Shown here: positions 56,480-64,000 of the stretch, in pieces
Position numbering within the stretch: position 1 is the stretch's first letter
Layout of the letters: each line of letters begins with the position of its first letter
From: an uncultured Bacteroidales bacterium
Lineage (GTDB): Bacteria > Bacteroidota > Bacteroidia > Bacteroidales > F082
Assembly (NCBI GenBank): GCA_905236635.1
Contig: CAJOCJ010000004.1
Coordinates: forward strand, 62,001-126,000
Reading direction: 5' to 3'
DNA: 64,000 bases
Translations under genes and position numbers: made by a program
The notes under the pieces: generated by a model
What the model was told of the DNA's origin: nothing
Seen by the model: only the letters and a program-made list of their open reading frames with translations
The model's database searches: none

Positions 56480-58195
56480 ATGAGAGTAAAACTTTGTGTT
56501 GCTTTATTATTGATTGTCAATGTTTTAAATGCTCAAAACAAGTCAAAATACCCGCAGTATCCCGATCCCGTGAAGTTTCCGATATATCTTTCGGCAAATT
56601 TCGGTGAGCTTCGCAACAACACGTTTCATGCCGGCGTGGATATAAAAACAAATGGTGAGACTGGCAAGAAGGTGTATGCTGTCGCTGACGGCTATGTTAG
56701 CCGCATCGGAGTGTCGCCTTGGGGTTATGGCAACGTGGTGTATGTCACTCATAATGATGGATATATGTCGGTTTATGCCCATCTGGAAAGCTTCAATAAA
56801 AAGATTGGCGCTTATGTCCGCAACAAACAGCTTAAAAGCAAGTCGTTCAAACAGAGTCTGTTTTTGGAAAAAGACGAGATTCCTGTGAAAGCAGGCGAGA
56901 TGCTTGGACTTAGCGGTAACAGCGGTAGTTCGGGAGGTCCTCATCTGCATTATGAGCTTCGCGACGCCAACCAACATCCGGTGAATCCATTTTATTTTGG
57001 ATTCAAAATAGCCGACAATATCAAGCCTACAATCGATGGAATAGCAGTATATCCTGGGGAAAAGTCATCGGTGAACGGCTCTGATAAAGTTGCATTTCTT
57101 GAACTTATTAATGAAAATGGCGATTATTCTGTCAAAAATGGCGACATCAAAGTCAACGGGACAATCAATTTCGGTATCTCGCTCTATGACAAGGCCGATG
57201 ATTCGCATAACAAATGCGGCGTTTATTCAATCGAGCTTTTTGCTGATAACAGATTGATATACAAGGTTTTATTTGACTCATATTCATATGATGAGACACG
57301 TTATGTCAATAGTTTGATTGATTATGCAAAATTTATAAAAAGCAATACGAAATATATTAGGACTGAAGTTGACGAGTATAATATCCTAAGTTTATATGAT
57401 GAAAAAACCAGCGGAATCACTGTAAATGAAGGGGATAAGGTGGAGATGAAATATGTCGTCAAGGATTATTTCGGCAACACTTCCACCGTTAATTTTACTT
57501 TAATTGGCGACAAGCCGTTGACGGAATTCTCTGAAAATCAATATGGTAGGGCTTATTATCGTGTCGATGGCAAGACGGAGACAGAGATTAACCTTGATGG
57601 CTTCACTGCCAAGATTCCTGAAAAGGCGTTTTATAAGTTTGAATATATCTTGGCACGCCAAATTGACTCTATTGAGAATATCGCCTCGGATTATGCGTAT
57701 GTGCTTGGTACTGAAGATATTCCGGTTCAGAAAAATATCGAAATCAAGATCCGTCCTGCCAAAGAATATGCCAATTCCGATAAGTTGTATGTCGTCAAGG
57801 TGGCAAAAAACGGCAACTTCAGTGCGGTGGGAGGCAAGATGGTCGATGGCATGATGACGGCTAATGTACGTAATTGCGGCACTTATGCTTTGGCTGTTGA
57901 CAATACTGCGCCGACAATAACACCTGACAACTTCAAAAACAACAGCAAGGTTATCAAGTGTAAACGCTTGAAAGCCAAGATCTCTGATAAGGGTTCGGGT
58001 ATCGACAAATATGATATTTACCTTAACGGGAAATGGGTTATTGGCGCTTACGATGGCAAAAACGCCTTGTTGTATTACGATGTCGATGACTACCTGAAGA
58101 TGGGTAATAATAAGATGGAAATCGTTGTCACTGATGTGGTTGGCAACAAAAGGACCAGCACATACAACATCATCAGGGAAGCTCCAAAGAAATAA
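56480..58195 (+). CDS. M23 family zinc endopeptidase
   Basis: An exported peptidoglycan hydrolase of the LytM/lysostaphin type, 571 residues from ATG 56480. A signal peptide (MRVKLCVALLLIVNVLNAQ) is followed by the M23 domain: HAGVD gives His50 and Asp54; the second motif GGPHLHYEL gives His155 and His157; His101 lies in VYAHL. The long C-terminal part (about residues 180-571) contains an Ig-like extended region and ends in a beta-rich domain. Cleaves peptide cross-links, allowing wall growth. The stop is directly adjacent to the convergent lipoprotein stop. Confidence 0.92.
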   Translation: MRVKLCVALLLIVNVLNAQNKSKYPQYPDPVKFPIYLSANFGELRNNTFHAGVDIKTNGETGKKVYAVADGYVSRIGVSPWGYGNVVYVTHNDGYMSVYAHLESFNKKIGAYVRNKQLKSKSFKQSLFLEKDEIPVKAGEMLGLSGNSGSSGGPHLHYELRDANQHPVNPFYFGFKIADNIKPTIDGIAVYPGEKSSVNGSDKVAFLELINENGDYSVKNGDIKVNGTINFGISLYDKADDSHNKCGVYSIELFADNRLIYKVLFDSYSYDETRYVNSLIDYAKFIKSNTKYIRTEVDEYNILSLYDEKTSGITVNEGDKVEMKYVVKDYFGNTSTVNFTLIGDKPLTEFSENQYGRAYYRVDGKTETEINLDGFTAKIPEKAFYKFEYILARQIDSIENIASDYAYVLGTEDIPVQKNIEIKIRPAKEYANSDKLYVVKVAKNGNFSAVGGKMVDGMMTANVRNCGTYALAVDNTAPTITPDNFKNNSKVIKCKRLKAKISDKGSGIDKYDIYLNGKWVIGAYDGKNALLYYDVDDYLKMGNNKMEIVVTDVVGNKRTSTYNIIREAPKK

Positions 58196-59671
58196 CTATC
58201 GTCCTTGCGGCACAAACTGATATGCTCCGGCATCCGGGCGGTCGCCTCTGTCGACGCCATCCAAGTCGAACCTCAGATCGCCGATGCAATAGCACGGATT
58301 GCCAATGCCTATTGCAGGTGACAAGGTGTCGAGGTGGAAATCGAACTCATCAGTATTCTTGAATTTTGGACTTTTATTGAACATGCACTGCTCGTAAAGC
58401 TGCGACAGCTGCGGTCTCATCGTGCGAATGAGGCTGTTTTTGAACTTGTACAAGGTGTCGTTGGAAGGGTAGAAGTCGGTGCCGAACTCGTTCTCCCTGT
58501 TGCCGTACACTATGCTGTTGATGATGTTACATTCAAACGGCACATGATATGTCAGTCCGTCGCTTGGATTGGTGTATAAGTTATTGAAAAACAACGTTTC
58601 AGTCGTTCTTGTGGAGCCTGTCCAGTAGTTGGCGATGGTGCTGTGGGTGAACATATAGCTGCCGCCGCCGGTGAGTGCCATGCAGTAGTTTCCGCAGTTG
58701 TTAATTACGGTATTATATGCGTTGATGGTGTAACAGTTGGCATACAGGCCCATTCCGGTGTGGTTTTCGATGATGGTGTTGGTGATGTATGCCGGTTCCA
58801 TGTTATCTGTCAGCATCCGCTGAATCTGTAGTCCTATAAAGCCATTTCTGATGATGGCGTGGTCGATGGTATGAGGATGGCCTTCGCGCGCCTCCATGAG
58901 CCATATTCTGTCCCATTGTCCCGGCTGGTTGTCGTAGTAATGCTCGAGCCTGTCGCCTTGAAACACAACGGGGTTCTCGGCTGTTCCGTTGACGACGAGC
59001 TGTCCCTCGCTCCATGCCCACAAGCCTGATCCTCCATGGAAATACACGTGTGTTCCTGGTTCTATGGTCAGGGTGCCGTCGGAGTCGATAAGTGCCACAT
59101 TATAAATGACATACGGTTTCTCTGCTGTCCAGTGGACGTCCTTCAACGTGTCGTTGGTCAAAGGGTAGTAATAGTTGGTGTAATGCCCGTTTTGGTCGGG
59201 GAATATGCCAATGCGGCCTATGATATAGTTCGCGTTTTGGCCGTAAGCCGTAAGGTGGACGACCTTCTCGTTGCCGTTGGTGTTGAAAATAAGGCGGTCC
59301 TGGACGAAGAACGGGTTGTTGTCGTCATTCGGGTTGATCGTGACCTTGATAAACACGTAGAGGCTGTCTTTTGCGTAAATTTCGGTATTGTTGAATGACG
59401 TTCCCGACTCGCCGTCGACATTGATGCTGTACGGCGACGAGCTGCCACCCTCGAGACGGATGGAGTTGATTTTGAGGTTCTCGGAGTTGTCATTGTATAT
59501 CATCAACACTCTCGTCGAGGAGCCCACAGTGGTGAACACGGTGTCGAATGCGATGGTGTCGGTCGACAGGCTGATGTTCATCGACGGCGAGTCGGAGAAC
59601 ACCTGTTTTTTGCGACAAGAAATCGCTAAAACGACCATTGATAATAATATGACAATCAAATATTTACGCAT
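58196..59671 (-). CDS. Beta-helix-like lipoprotein, function unknown
   Basis: A 491-residue lipoprotein (lipobox MVVLAISC near residue 19). N-terminal half: a beta-sandwich with an immunoglobulin-like look (VGSSTRVLMIYNDNSENLKINSIRLEGG). C-terminal half: repeated short strands with Asn/Gly turns (HAIIRNGFIGLQIQ, TNTIIENHTGMGLYANCY, NTVINNCGNYC) of the right-handed beta-helix type. No catalytic motif was seen. Its probable place is the outer membrane or cell surface. It ends back-to-back with the M23 gene and starts just after the thioredoxin-like gene. Confidence 0.75.
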   Translation of the reverse strand: MRKYLIVILLSMVVLAISCRKKQVFSDSPSMNISLSTDTIAFDTVFTTVGSSTRVLMIYNDNSENLKINSIRLEGGSSSPYSINVDGESGTSFNNTEIYAKDSLYVFIKVTINPNDDNNPFFVQDRLIFNTNGNEKVVHLTAYGQNANYIIGRIGIFPDQNGHYTNYYYPLTNDTLKDVHWTAEKPYVIYNVALIDSDGTLTIEPGTHVYFHGGSGLWAWSEGQLVVNGTAENPVVFQGDRLEHYYDNQPGQWDRIWLMEAREGHPHTIDHAIIRNGFIGLQIQRMLTDNMEPAYITNTIIENHTGMGLYANCYTINAYNTVINNCGNYCMALTGGGSYMFTHSTIANYWTGSTRTTETLFFNNLYTNPSDGLTYHVPFECNIINSIVYGNRENEFGTDFYPSNDTLYKFKNSLIRTMRPQLSQLYEQCMFNKSPKFKNTDEFDFHLDTLSPAIGIGNPCYCIGDLRFDLDGVDRGDRPDAGAYQFVPQGR

Positions 59672-59673
59672 TG

Positions 59674-60180
59674 TTACTTAATGTAATCCTTGAATGGTTG
59701 TTTTAGATAGGCATCGGAGCCGATATACTTCATTATTGGCATGAAATCGCTGACTTCGAGGTAGCCTGATACAGGTGTTATGAGCTGGCTTTTCTCGTTC
59801 ATGAAGACGTAGGTCGGATACGACATCTTGCCTTGAAGCAAAGCTGCCGCAAGCTGGTGGGTGCCTCTGCGTCCGTTCATCCCGCCCTCATTTACGAAGG
59901 TATAGCCTGCAAATTCGATGGTGTCGTTGCACTCGGCGTTGAATTTCACGGCATAATAGTGTTCGTTCATATAGGCGGCCACATCAGGGTTTTTGAATGT
60001 GGTCTGGTCCATTTTCTTGCACCACCCGCACCAGTCGGTAAACACGTCGATGAAGATCTTCTTGGGTGCTGTCTTGTTCAGCTCCACAGCCTCCTGAAAC
60101 GTCATCCAGTTGATTTTCTGGGCGTTACAGAATATCGGCAATGCTAGAACTATCGTTAATGCCAATAATAATTTTTTCAT
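59674..60180 (-). CDS. Exported thioredoxin-like protein
   Basis: A 168-residue exported thioredoxin-fold protein with signal peptide MKKLLLALTIVLALPIFCNAQ. The active-site pair is in FTDWCGWCKKMD (CGWC), followed by KNPDVAAYMNEHYYAVKFNAE, and a cis-Pro at SYPTYVF. It resembles the thiol-disulfide proteins of the DUF255/thioredoxin group. A periplasmic oxidoreductase role is likely; partners unknown. It lies two bases upstream of the beta-helix lipoprotein, so the two are probably co-expressed. Confidence 0.85.
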   Translation of the reverse strand: MKKLLLALTIVLALPIFCNAQKINWMTFQEAVELNKTAPKKIFIDVFTDWCGWCKKMDQTTFKNPDVAAYMNEHYYAVKFNAECNDTIEFAGYTFVNEGGMNGRRGTHQLAAALLQGKMSYPTYVFMNEKSQLITPVSGYLEVSDFMPIMKYIGSDAYLKQPFKDYIK

Positions 60181-60186
60181 TTATCT

Positions 60187-60287
60187 GTCATTTCGAGCTT
60201 GTCGAGAAATCCTTATTATTCAATAGTCTTTTGAAAAAGAAGATTTCTCCACTTCACTCCATTTCATTACGTTTCGGTCGAAATGAC
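60187..60287. repeat. Inverted-repeat dispersed element (GTCATTTCGA ends)
   Basis: Ends GTCATTTCGA (60187-60196) and TCGAAATGAC (60278-60287) are exact inverted copies, with a second pair GAGAAATC (60204-60211) and GATTTCTC (60242-60249) inside. It has no coding capacity. A half copy occurs at 53513-53550, so this is a small dispersed (MITE- or REP-like) repeat placed between the thioredoxin-like gene and smpB. Confidence 0.75.
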
Positions 60288-60294
60288 GACCTTT

Positions 60295-60750
60295 TTAATA
60301 TTCTCTAATTTCTTTTTTAGAATCCTTCTCCTTCAAGCTGTCGCGTTTATCGTAGAAATGCTTGCCTTTTGCCAACGCTATCTCCATTTTCGCCAAACCG
60401 CGGTCATTGACAAACATCTCTATAGGAACAATGGTGAAGCCTTTCTCCGAGCTCTTGGCCTTGAGTTTGCGCAGCTCCTTCATGGTGAGCAGGAGTTTGC
60501 GGTCGCGTTTCGGCACGTGGTTGTTATACGTCCCGAAGCGGTATTCCGCTATGTGCATGCCCACGACGAACAACTCGTCCTTGATAAAGGTACAGTAAGA
60601 GTCGGCGAGACTTGCCTTGCCTTCACGTATGCTCTTGATCTCCGTGCCTGTCAGGACGATACCGGCGGTGTATCTGTCGATGAGGAAATATTCGAAAGAA
60701 GCCCGCTGGTTCTTGATGCTTATTCTGACCTGTTTGACCTTATTTGCCAT
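60295..60750 (-). CDS. smpB: SsrA-binding protein SmpB
   Basis: Partner of tmRNA in trans-translation; 151 residues. The SmpB core is plain: [41 protein letters not shown], then [51 protein letters not shown], ending in the basic tail. The tmRNA gene is not in this window. The start overlaps the prohibitin-like stop by one base (TAATG), hence translational coupling. Confidence 0.97.
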   Translation of the reverse strand: MANKVKQVRISIKNQRASFEYFLIDRYTAGIVLTGTEIKSIREGKASLADSYCTFIKDELFVVGMHIAEYRFGTYNNHVPKRDRKLLLTMKELRKLKAKSSEKGFTIVPIEMFVNDRGLAKMEIALAKGKHFYDKRDSLKEKDSKKEIREY

Positions 60751-61610
60751 TACTTGATGTCTCCTAATATCAACGGCATTCCGTCTTTGCTATTGCCCAC
60801 GATGACGATTTTCGAATTTGGCGACTCGGCGAGTTTCAGTGTGGCGTCGATGCCTTTCTCACGCAAAATCTTATCGTTGATACTGGCACTCACGATGTTG
60901 TTGGCTCTGGCTTTACCTTCTGCCTCAACACGTTGACGCTCAGCCTCTTGCGATGCTTTCTCGAGCTTAAACTCATACTCCAAAGCTTCCTGTTCCTGTT
61001 TCAACTTGCTCTCGATAGCCGACTTGATGGTCGGAGGGAGGGTGACGGAACGGATGAGCACCTGGTTGAGCTGTATATGCTTGCCGTCCAAGAGGTTCTT
61101 CGTCTCAATGAAGATCTCTTCCTGGATGGCGTCACGCTTAGTCGAGTAGATTTGCTCAGGGGTGTAACGTCCCAAAACGCTTCTTGCCGCTGAACGCATG
61201 GCTGGATATACCGCTCTGGTGAGGTATTGTGTGCCTATGGTAGCGTGCAGCTGGCCTAATTCCTGCCACATCGGCTGATACCAGGTTGAGAATTCTATCT
61301 TTATCTCCAAGCCGTTCGACGAGAGAGCGCTCATCTCCTCATCGGCGACCTGTTGACGTGTCTCATAAAGCGTCATGCTGTTCCAAGGAGCAATGAAATG
61401 GAAACCTTCCTCGTAGGTCCTGGAAGTGTCAATACCGCCTCCAAACAAACGATAAAGCACTCCACCGTGACCTGCCGGGATGGTGACCGTGATGCGGCTC
61501 CAGAAAACTATGAGCAACACGATGATTATTCCAAGCAGTATGAATGGACCGTATTTTTTGCCATTAGATGGCTTATTCTGATGATAATCATTAGTTTGTG
61601 TGTATTCCAT
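60750..61610 (-). CDS. SPFH/prohibitin family membrane protein
   Basis: A 286-residue membrane protein with a Lys-rich N-terminus, one span ([17 protein letters not shown], about 22-38) and an SPFH domain ([18 protein letters not shown] ... [32 protein letters not shown]), followed by a coiled coil ([33 protein letters not shown]). It likely forms ring or scaffold assemblies on the inner membrane and may regulate the FtsH protease, as in HflK/HflC systems; this is inference. It heads a two-gene unit with smpB. Confidence 0.9.
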   Translation of the reverse strand: MEYTQTNDYHQNKPSNGKKYGPFILLGIIIVLLIVFWSRITVTIPAGHGGVLYRLFGGGIDTSRTYEEGFHFIAPWNSMTLYETRQQVADEEMSALSSNGLEIKIEFSTWYQPMWQELGQLHATIGTQYLTRAVYPAMRSAARSVLGRYTPEQIYSTKRDAIQEEIFIETKNLLDGKHIQLNQVLIRSVTLPPTIKSAIESKLKQEQEALEYEFKLEKASQEAERQRVEAEGKARANNIVSASINDKILREKGIDATLKLAESPNSKIVIVGNSKDGMPLILGDIK

Positions 61611-61639
61611 ATCCTAAAATTTTTAATTTATTAATTTTT

Positions 61640-61648
61640 GCAAAGATA
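61640..61648 (-). promoter_or_regulatory. -7 box for the SPFH-smpB unit
   Basis: TATCTTTGC on the minus strand, 29 bases from the ATG at 61610. Confidence 0.6.
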
Positions 61649-61661
61649 ATAAAAAAAACGA

Positions 61662-61670
61662 TAATTTTGC
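61662..61670 (+). promoter_or_regulatory. -7 box for the DPP III gene
   Basis: TAATTTTGC, 38 bases before ATG 61709; divergent to the SPFH promoter. Confidence 0.6.
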
Positions 61671-61708
61671 AATCATATTATTGGAATTATTAATTAAAAA
61701 TAAAAATA

Positions 61709-64000
61709 ATGAAGAAAATTGTTATGATTCTAGGATTTGCAGGGCTTTTAACTGCTTGTGTATCATGCGAAAAGAAAGCTCAAAATGGAGAATTCAAGTA
61801 TCTCGTCGACGAGTTTGCCGACCTTAAGGTTATGCGTTATCAGATCCCTAATTGGGACGAGCTGACGCTGCAACAGAAAGAATATGTGTATTACCTCGGA
61901 GAGGCTGCAAAATGCGGTCGCGACATCCTTGCCGACCAGAATTTCAAGTATAACCTGACGGTTCGTAAGACCCTTGAGGCTATCCTTAACTCTTACAAAG
62001 GCGATACGAAATGCGCTGACTATCAGAACTTTGTGGTCTACGCAAAACGCGTGTTCTTCAGTAACGGCATCCATCACCACTATGCCGAAGATAAGATGTT
62101 CCCGGAGATTTCTCAGGAATATTTCGCACAATTGGTGAAAAACTCGGATAAGAATCTCCTTCCATTGGCTGAAGGCGAGACTGTCGATGCGTTTTTGGAT
62201 TTCATCACTCCGGTCATCTTTGACAAAGACCTGTATAAGATGCGCCGCAGTGGGGAAGAGGACATCATCCAAAACTCATGTGTCAATTTCTATGAAGGCA
62301 CAATAAACAAAGGCGAAGTCGAGGCATTTTACGATGCACAGCGCGTCCCGAACGACCCTACACCGATTTCATACGGTCTGAATTCAAAACTTGTCAAGGA
62401 AAACGGCAAGCTTCGTGAAGAGGTCTATAAGGTTGACGGCCTTTACGGAAAAGCCATTGAGCAGATTATCTATTGGCTCAAGAAGGCTAACGAGGTGGCA
62501 GAAAACGACAGCCAACGTAACTACACCAATTTGCTAATCGATTATTACACAACGGGTGACCTCAAGACTTGGGACGAATACAACATCGCCTGGGTTGAGG
62601 ATTCAATCTCGAATATCGACTTTGTGAACGGCTTCATAGAGGACTACAACGACCCGATGGGCATGAAAGCCACCTGGGAGGCCATTGTCGACTATAAAGA
62701 CATGGAAGCCACAAAACGCTCTGAGATCATCAGCGCCAACGCACAGTGGTTCGAGGACAACTCACCTGTTGATGAGCGTTTCAAGAAGAAAGAATGCAAG
62801 GGCGTGAGCGCAAAGGGCATCATCGTAACCACCTTGGCTGGCGACTGCTTCCCGGCACCTCCGATTGGCATCAACCTGCCGAACGCCGACTGGATTCGCA
62901 AGGAACACGGCTCTAAGTCAGTGACTATCACCAACTTGATGGATGCTTACGACAAAGCCGCCAACGAGTCACCAAAGAGTGTCTTGGCTGAGTTTGCTTA
63001 CTCACAGGAAGAGATTGACCTCTGCAAGCAGTGGAGCAGTCTCGCCGATGTTCTTCACACCGACTTACACGAATGCCTCGGCCACGGCTCGGGACAGCTG
63101 CTTCCGACGACACCTCAGAATGCTCTGAAAGAATACAGCTCAGCGCTCGAAGAGGCACGTGCCGACCTGTTTGGCCTGTACTACTGCGCCGATCCTAAGA
63201 TGGTGGAACTCGGCATCCTTCCAAATATGGAATGCTACAAGGCACAATATGCCGACTTCATCCGCAACGGCCTTATGAGCCAGCTCGCAAGAATAGAGTT
63301 GGGCAAGGACATCACCGAGGCTCACATGCAGGACCGCGCCCTCATCAGCTGGTGGTGCTATGAGAAAGGCTTGAACGACAACGTGATTGAAAAGGTCGTC
63401 CGCGACGGCAAGACATACTTCGTCATCAACGACTACGAGAAACTCCGTGGCCTGTTTGGTGAGCTCCTCGCTGAGATACAGCGTGTCAAGTCGGAAGGCG
63501 ACTACGAGGAAGGCAAGCGTCTCATCGAGACCTACGCTGTGAAGATCGACCCAGAGCTTCATAAAGAGGTCAAGGCTCGTTACGAAGCCCTCGGACTGAA
63601 GCCTTACGGCGGATTCATCAACCCCGACATCGTTCCTGTCGTTAAGAACGGCGAAGTCGTTGACTATCAAGTCAATTACCCAACCGACTTCCTGCAGCAG
63701 CACCTCGATTATGGCAAGAACTACAGCTTCGTAGAGGAGAATCACGAGGCCCCGACACATCTCGTTGTTGATATGCTTTATGACTTCATTGATGGCACAC
63801 TGGCTTGCGGCAATGCTGAAAACGCTGTGCATGAGGTCGTGAAATACATCAACGCTCACCCTGAGCAGCGTGTCATCTACATCACCGATTATCATCCGGC
63901 AAACCACAGCTCATTCGCCGATTACGGTGGCATCTGGCCTGTTCACTGCGTGCAGGGTACACGCGGCGGCGCTATCCATGAGGCGTTCTACAACGACGTC
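61709..64000 (+). CDS. Dipeptidyl-peptidase III (M49), lipoprotein, C-terminus cut by window edge
   Basis: A zinc exopeptidase that removes dipeptides from peptide N-termini. The frame is open from ATG 61709 to base 64000 (764 residues, no stop yet). It has a lipobox-like LLTACVSC signal (lipid-anchored). The M49 zinc motif is HECLGH at His454-His459 (usual HExxGH form) and the third ligand lies in EEARAD (Glu481 to Asp486). N-terminal four hundred residues match the family's helical lobe. Such peptidases in Bacteroidales act on host- or diet-derived peptides. Confidence 0.93.
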   Translation, partial: MKKIVMILGFAGLLTACVSCEKKAQNGEFKYLVDEFADLKVMRYQIPNWDELTLQQKEYVYYLGEAAKCGRDILADQNFKYNLTVRKTLEAILNSYKGDTKCADYQNFVVYAKRVFFSNGIHHHYAEDKMFPEISQEYFAQLVKNSDKNLLPLAEGETVDAFLDFITPVIFDKDLYKMRRSGEEDIIQNSCVNFYEGTINKGEVEAFYDAQRVPNDPTPISYGLNSKLVKENGKLREEVYKVDGLYGKAIEQIIYWLKKANEVAENDSQRNYTNLLIDYYTTGDLKTWDEYNIAWVEDSISNIDFVNGFIEDYNDPMGMKATWEAIVDYKDMEATKRSEIISANAQWFEDNSPVDERFKKKECKGVSAKGIIVTTLAGDCFPAPPIGINLPNADWIRKEHGSKSVTITNLMDAYDKAANESPKSVLAEFAYSQEEIDLCKQWSSLADVLHTDLHECLGHGSGQLLPTTPQNALKEYSSALEEARADLFGLYYCADPKMVELGILPNMECYKAQYADFIRNGLMSQLARIELGKDITEAHMQDRALISWWCYEKGLNDNVIEKVVRDGKTYFVINDYEKLRGLFGELLAEIQRVKSEGDYEEGKRLIETYAVKIDPELHKEVKARYEALGLKPYGGFINPDIVPVVKNGEVVDYQVNYPTDFLQQHLDYGKNYSFVEENHEAPTHLVVDMLYDFIDGTLACGNAENAVHEVVKYINAHPEQRVIYITDYHPANHSSFADYGGIWPVHCVQGTRGGAIHEAFYNDV

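Noticed and set aside
63140-63907. 255-residue leftward frame opposite the DPP III gene
   Set aside because: The rightward frame carries the M49 zinc motif and EEARAD; the other strand is its shadow.

Overview
The window looks like a chromosomal segment of a Bacteroidales (Bacteroidota) bacterium. The evidence is internal. Nearly every transcription unit is preceded by the Bacteroidota-type -7 box TAnnTTTG(C). One secreted protein ends in a type IX secretion (Por) sorting domain. The genes include lineage-typical families (TIGR02757, GWxTD, GH97, PG0541, DUF6175/LPP20 proteins, DPP III lipoprotein, NtrC-type regulator without a partner kinase). No rRNA operon, CRISPR array, complete insertion sequence or prophage is visible. 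Genes are dense, and no gene-free gap exceeds about 250 bases.

Layout. 1-9 kb: a truncated secreted M6-type metalloprotease, a TIGR02757 protein, a large T9SS-secreted Asp-box protein, kdsA, aat, truA and a GH97 glycosidase. This part is peppered with a 9-bp phased repeat that also sits inside reading frames. 9-17.3 kb: pepE, then a rightward cluster of five exported LPP20/FlgT-like proteins running without gaps into a Ca2+-type P-ATPase and aroQ. 17.3-21.6 kb: a GT2 glycosyltransferase, a GWxTD protein and a membrane-anchored TPR regulator, all leftward. 21.6-23.3 kb: two tRNA-Ser genes (the first with a non-pairing acceptor stem), an ORF6N phage-type gene and hsp20 behind a sigma-54-like promoter. 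23.3-27.5 kb: a His-rich metal exporter, rimM, a tRNA N6-adenine methyltransferase, a small multidrug-type transporter, a lipocalin-like lipoprotein and carbamate kinase. 27.5-31.7 kb (leftward): MATE pump, DUF2779 protein, dnaB. 31.8-37.3 kb: a coiled-coil lipoprotein behind a sigma-54-like promoter with clustered upstream boxes, an NtrC-family regulator, trmH, a TPR membrane protein, fmt and HU. 37.3-45 kb: recQ, typA, a hybrid histidine kinase and galM. 45-50.5 kb (leftward): a tolC-adaptor-RND-PG0541 efflux operon. 50.7-56.4 kb: trkH, an MscS channel, and an LTA-synthase-like sulfatase overlapping a diacylglycerol kinase gene. 56.4-64 kb: an M23 peptidase, a beta-helix-like lipoprotein, a thioredoxin-like protein, smpB with an SPFH protein, and a truncated DPP III.

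Working together: many genes serve the envelope (Kdo synthesis, glycosyl transfer, M23 hydrolase, LtaS/DgK pair, LPP20 cluster, efflux and ion channels) or translation and RNA maturation (aat, truA, rimM, trmN6, trmH, fmt, smpB, typA, tRNA-Ser). Points that most deserve a second look are the frame-preserving 9-bp repeat, the tRNA-Ser(UGA) whose acceptor stem cannot form, the LPP20/FlgT-like cluster coupled to a Ca2+ ATPase, the two sigma-54-like promoters, and apparently leaderless dnaB and histidine-kinase genes. All identifications are by reading motifs and family resemblance; no database search was run.
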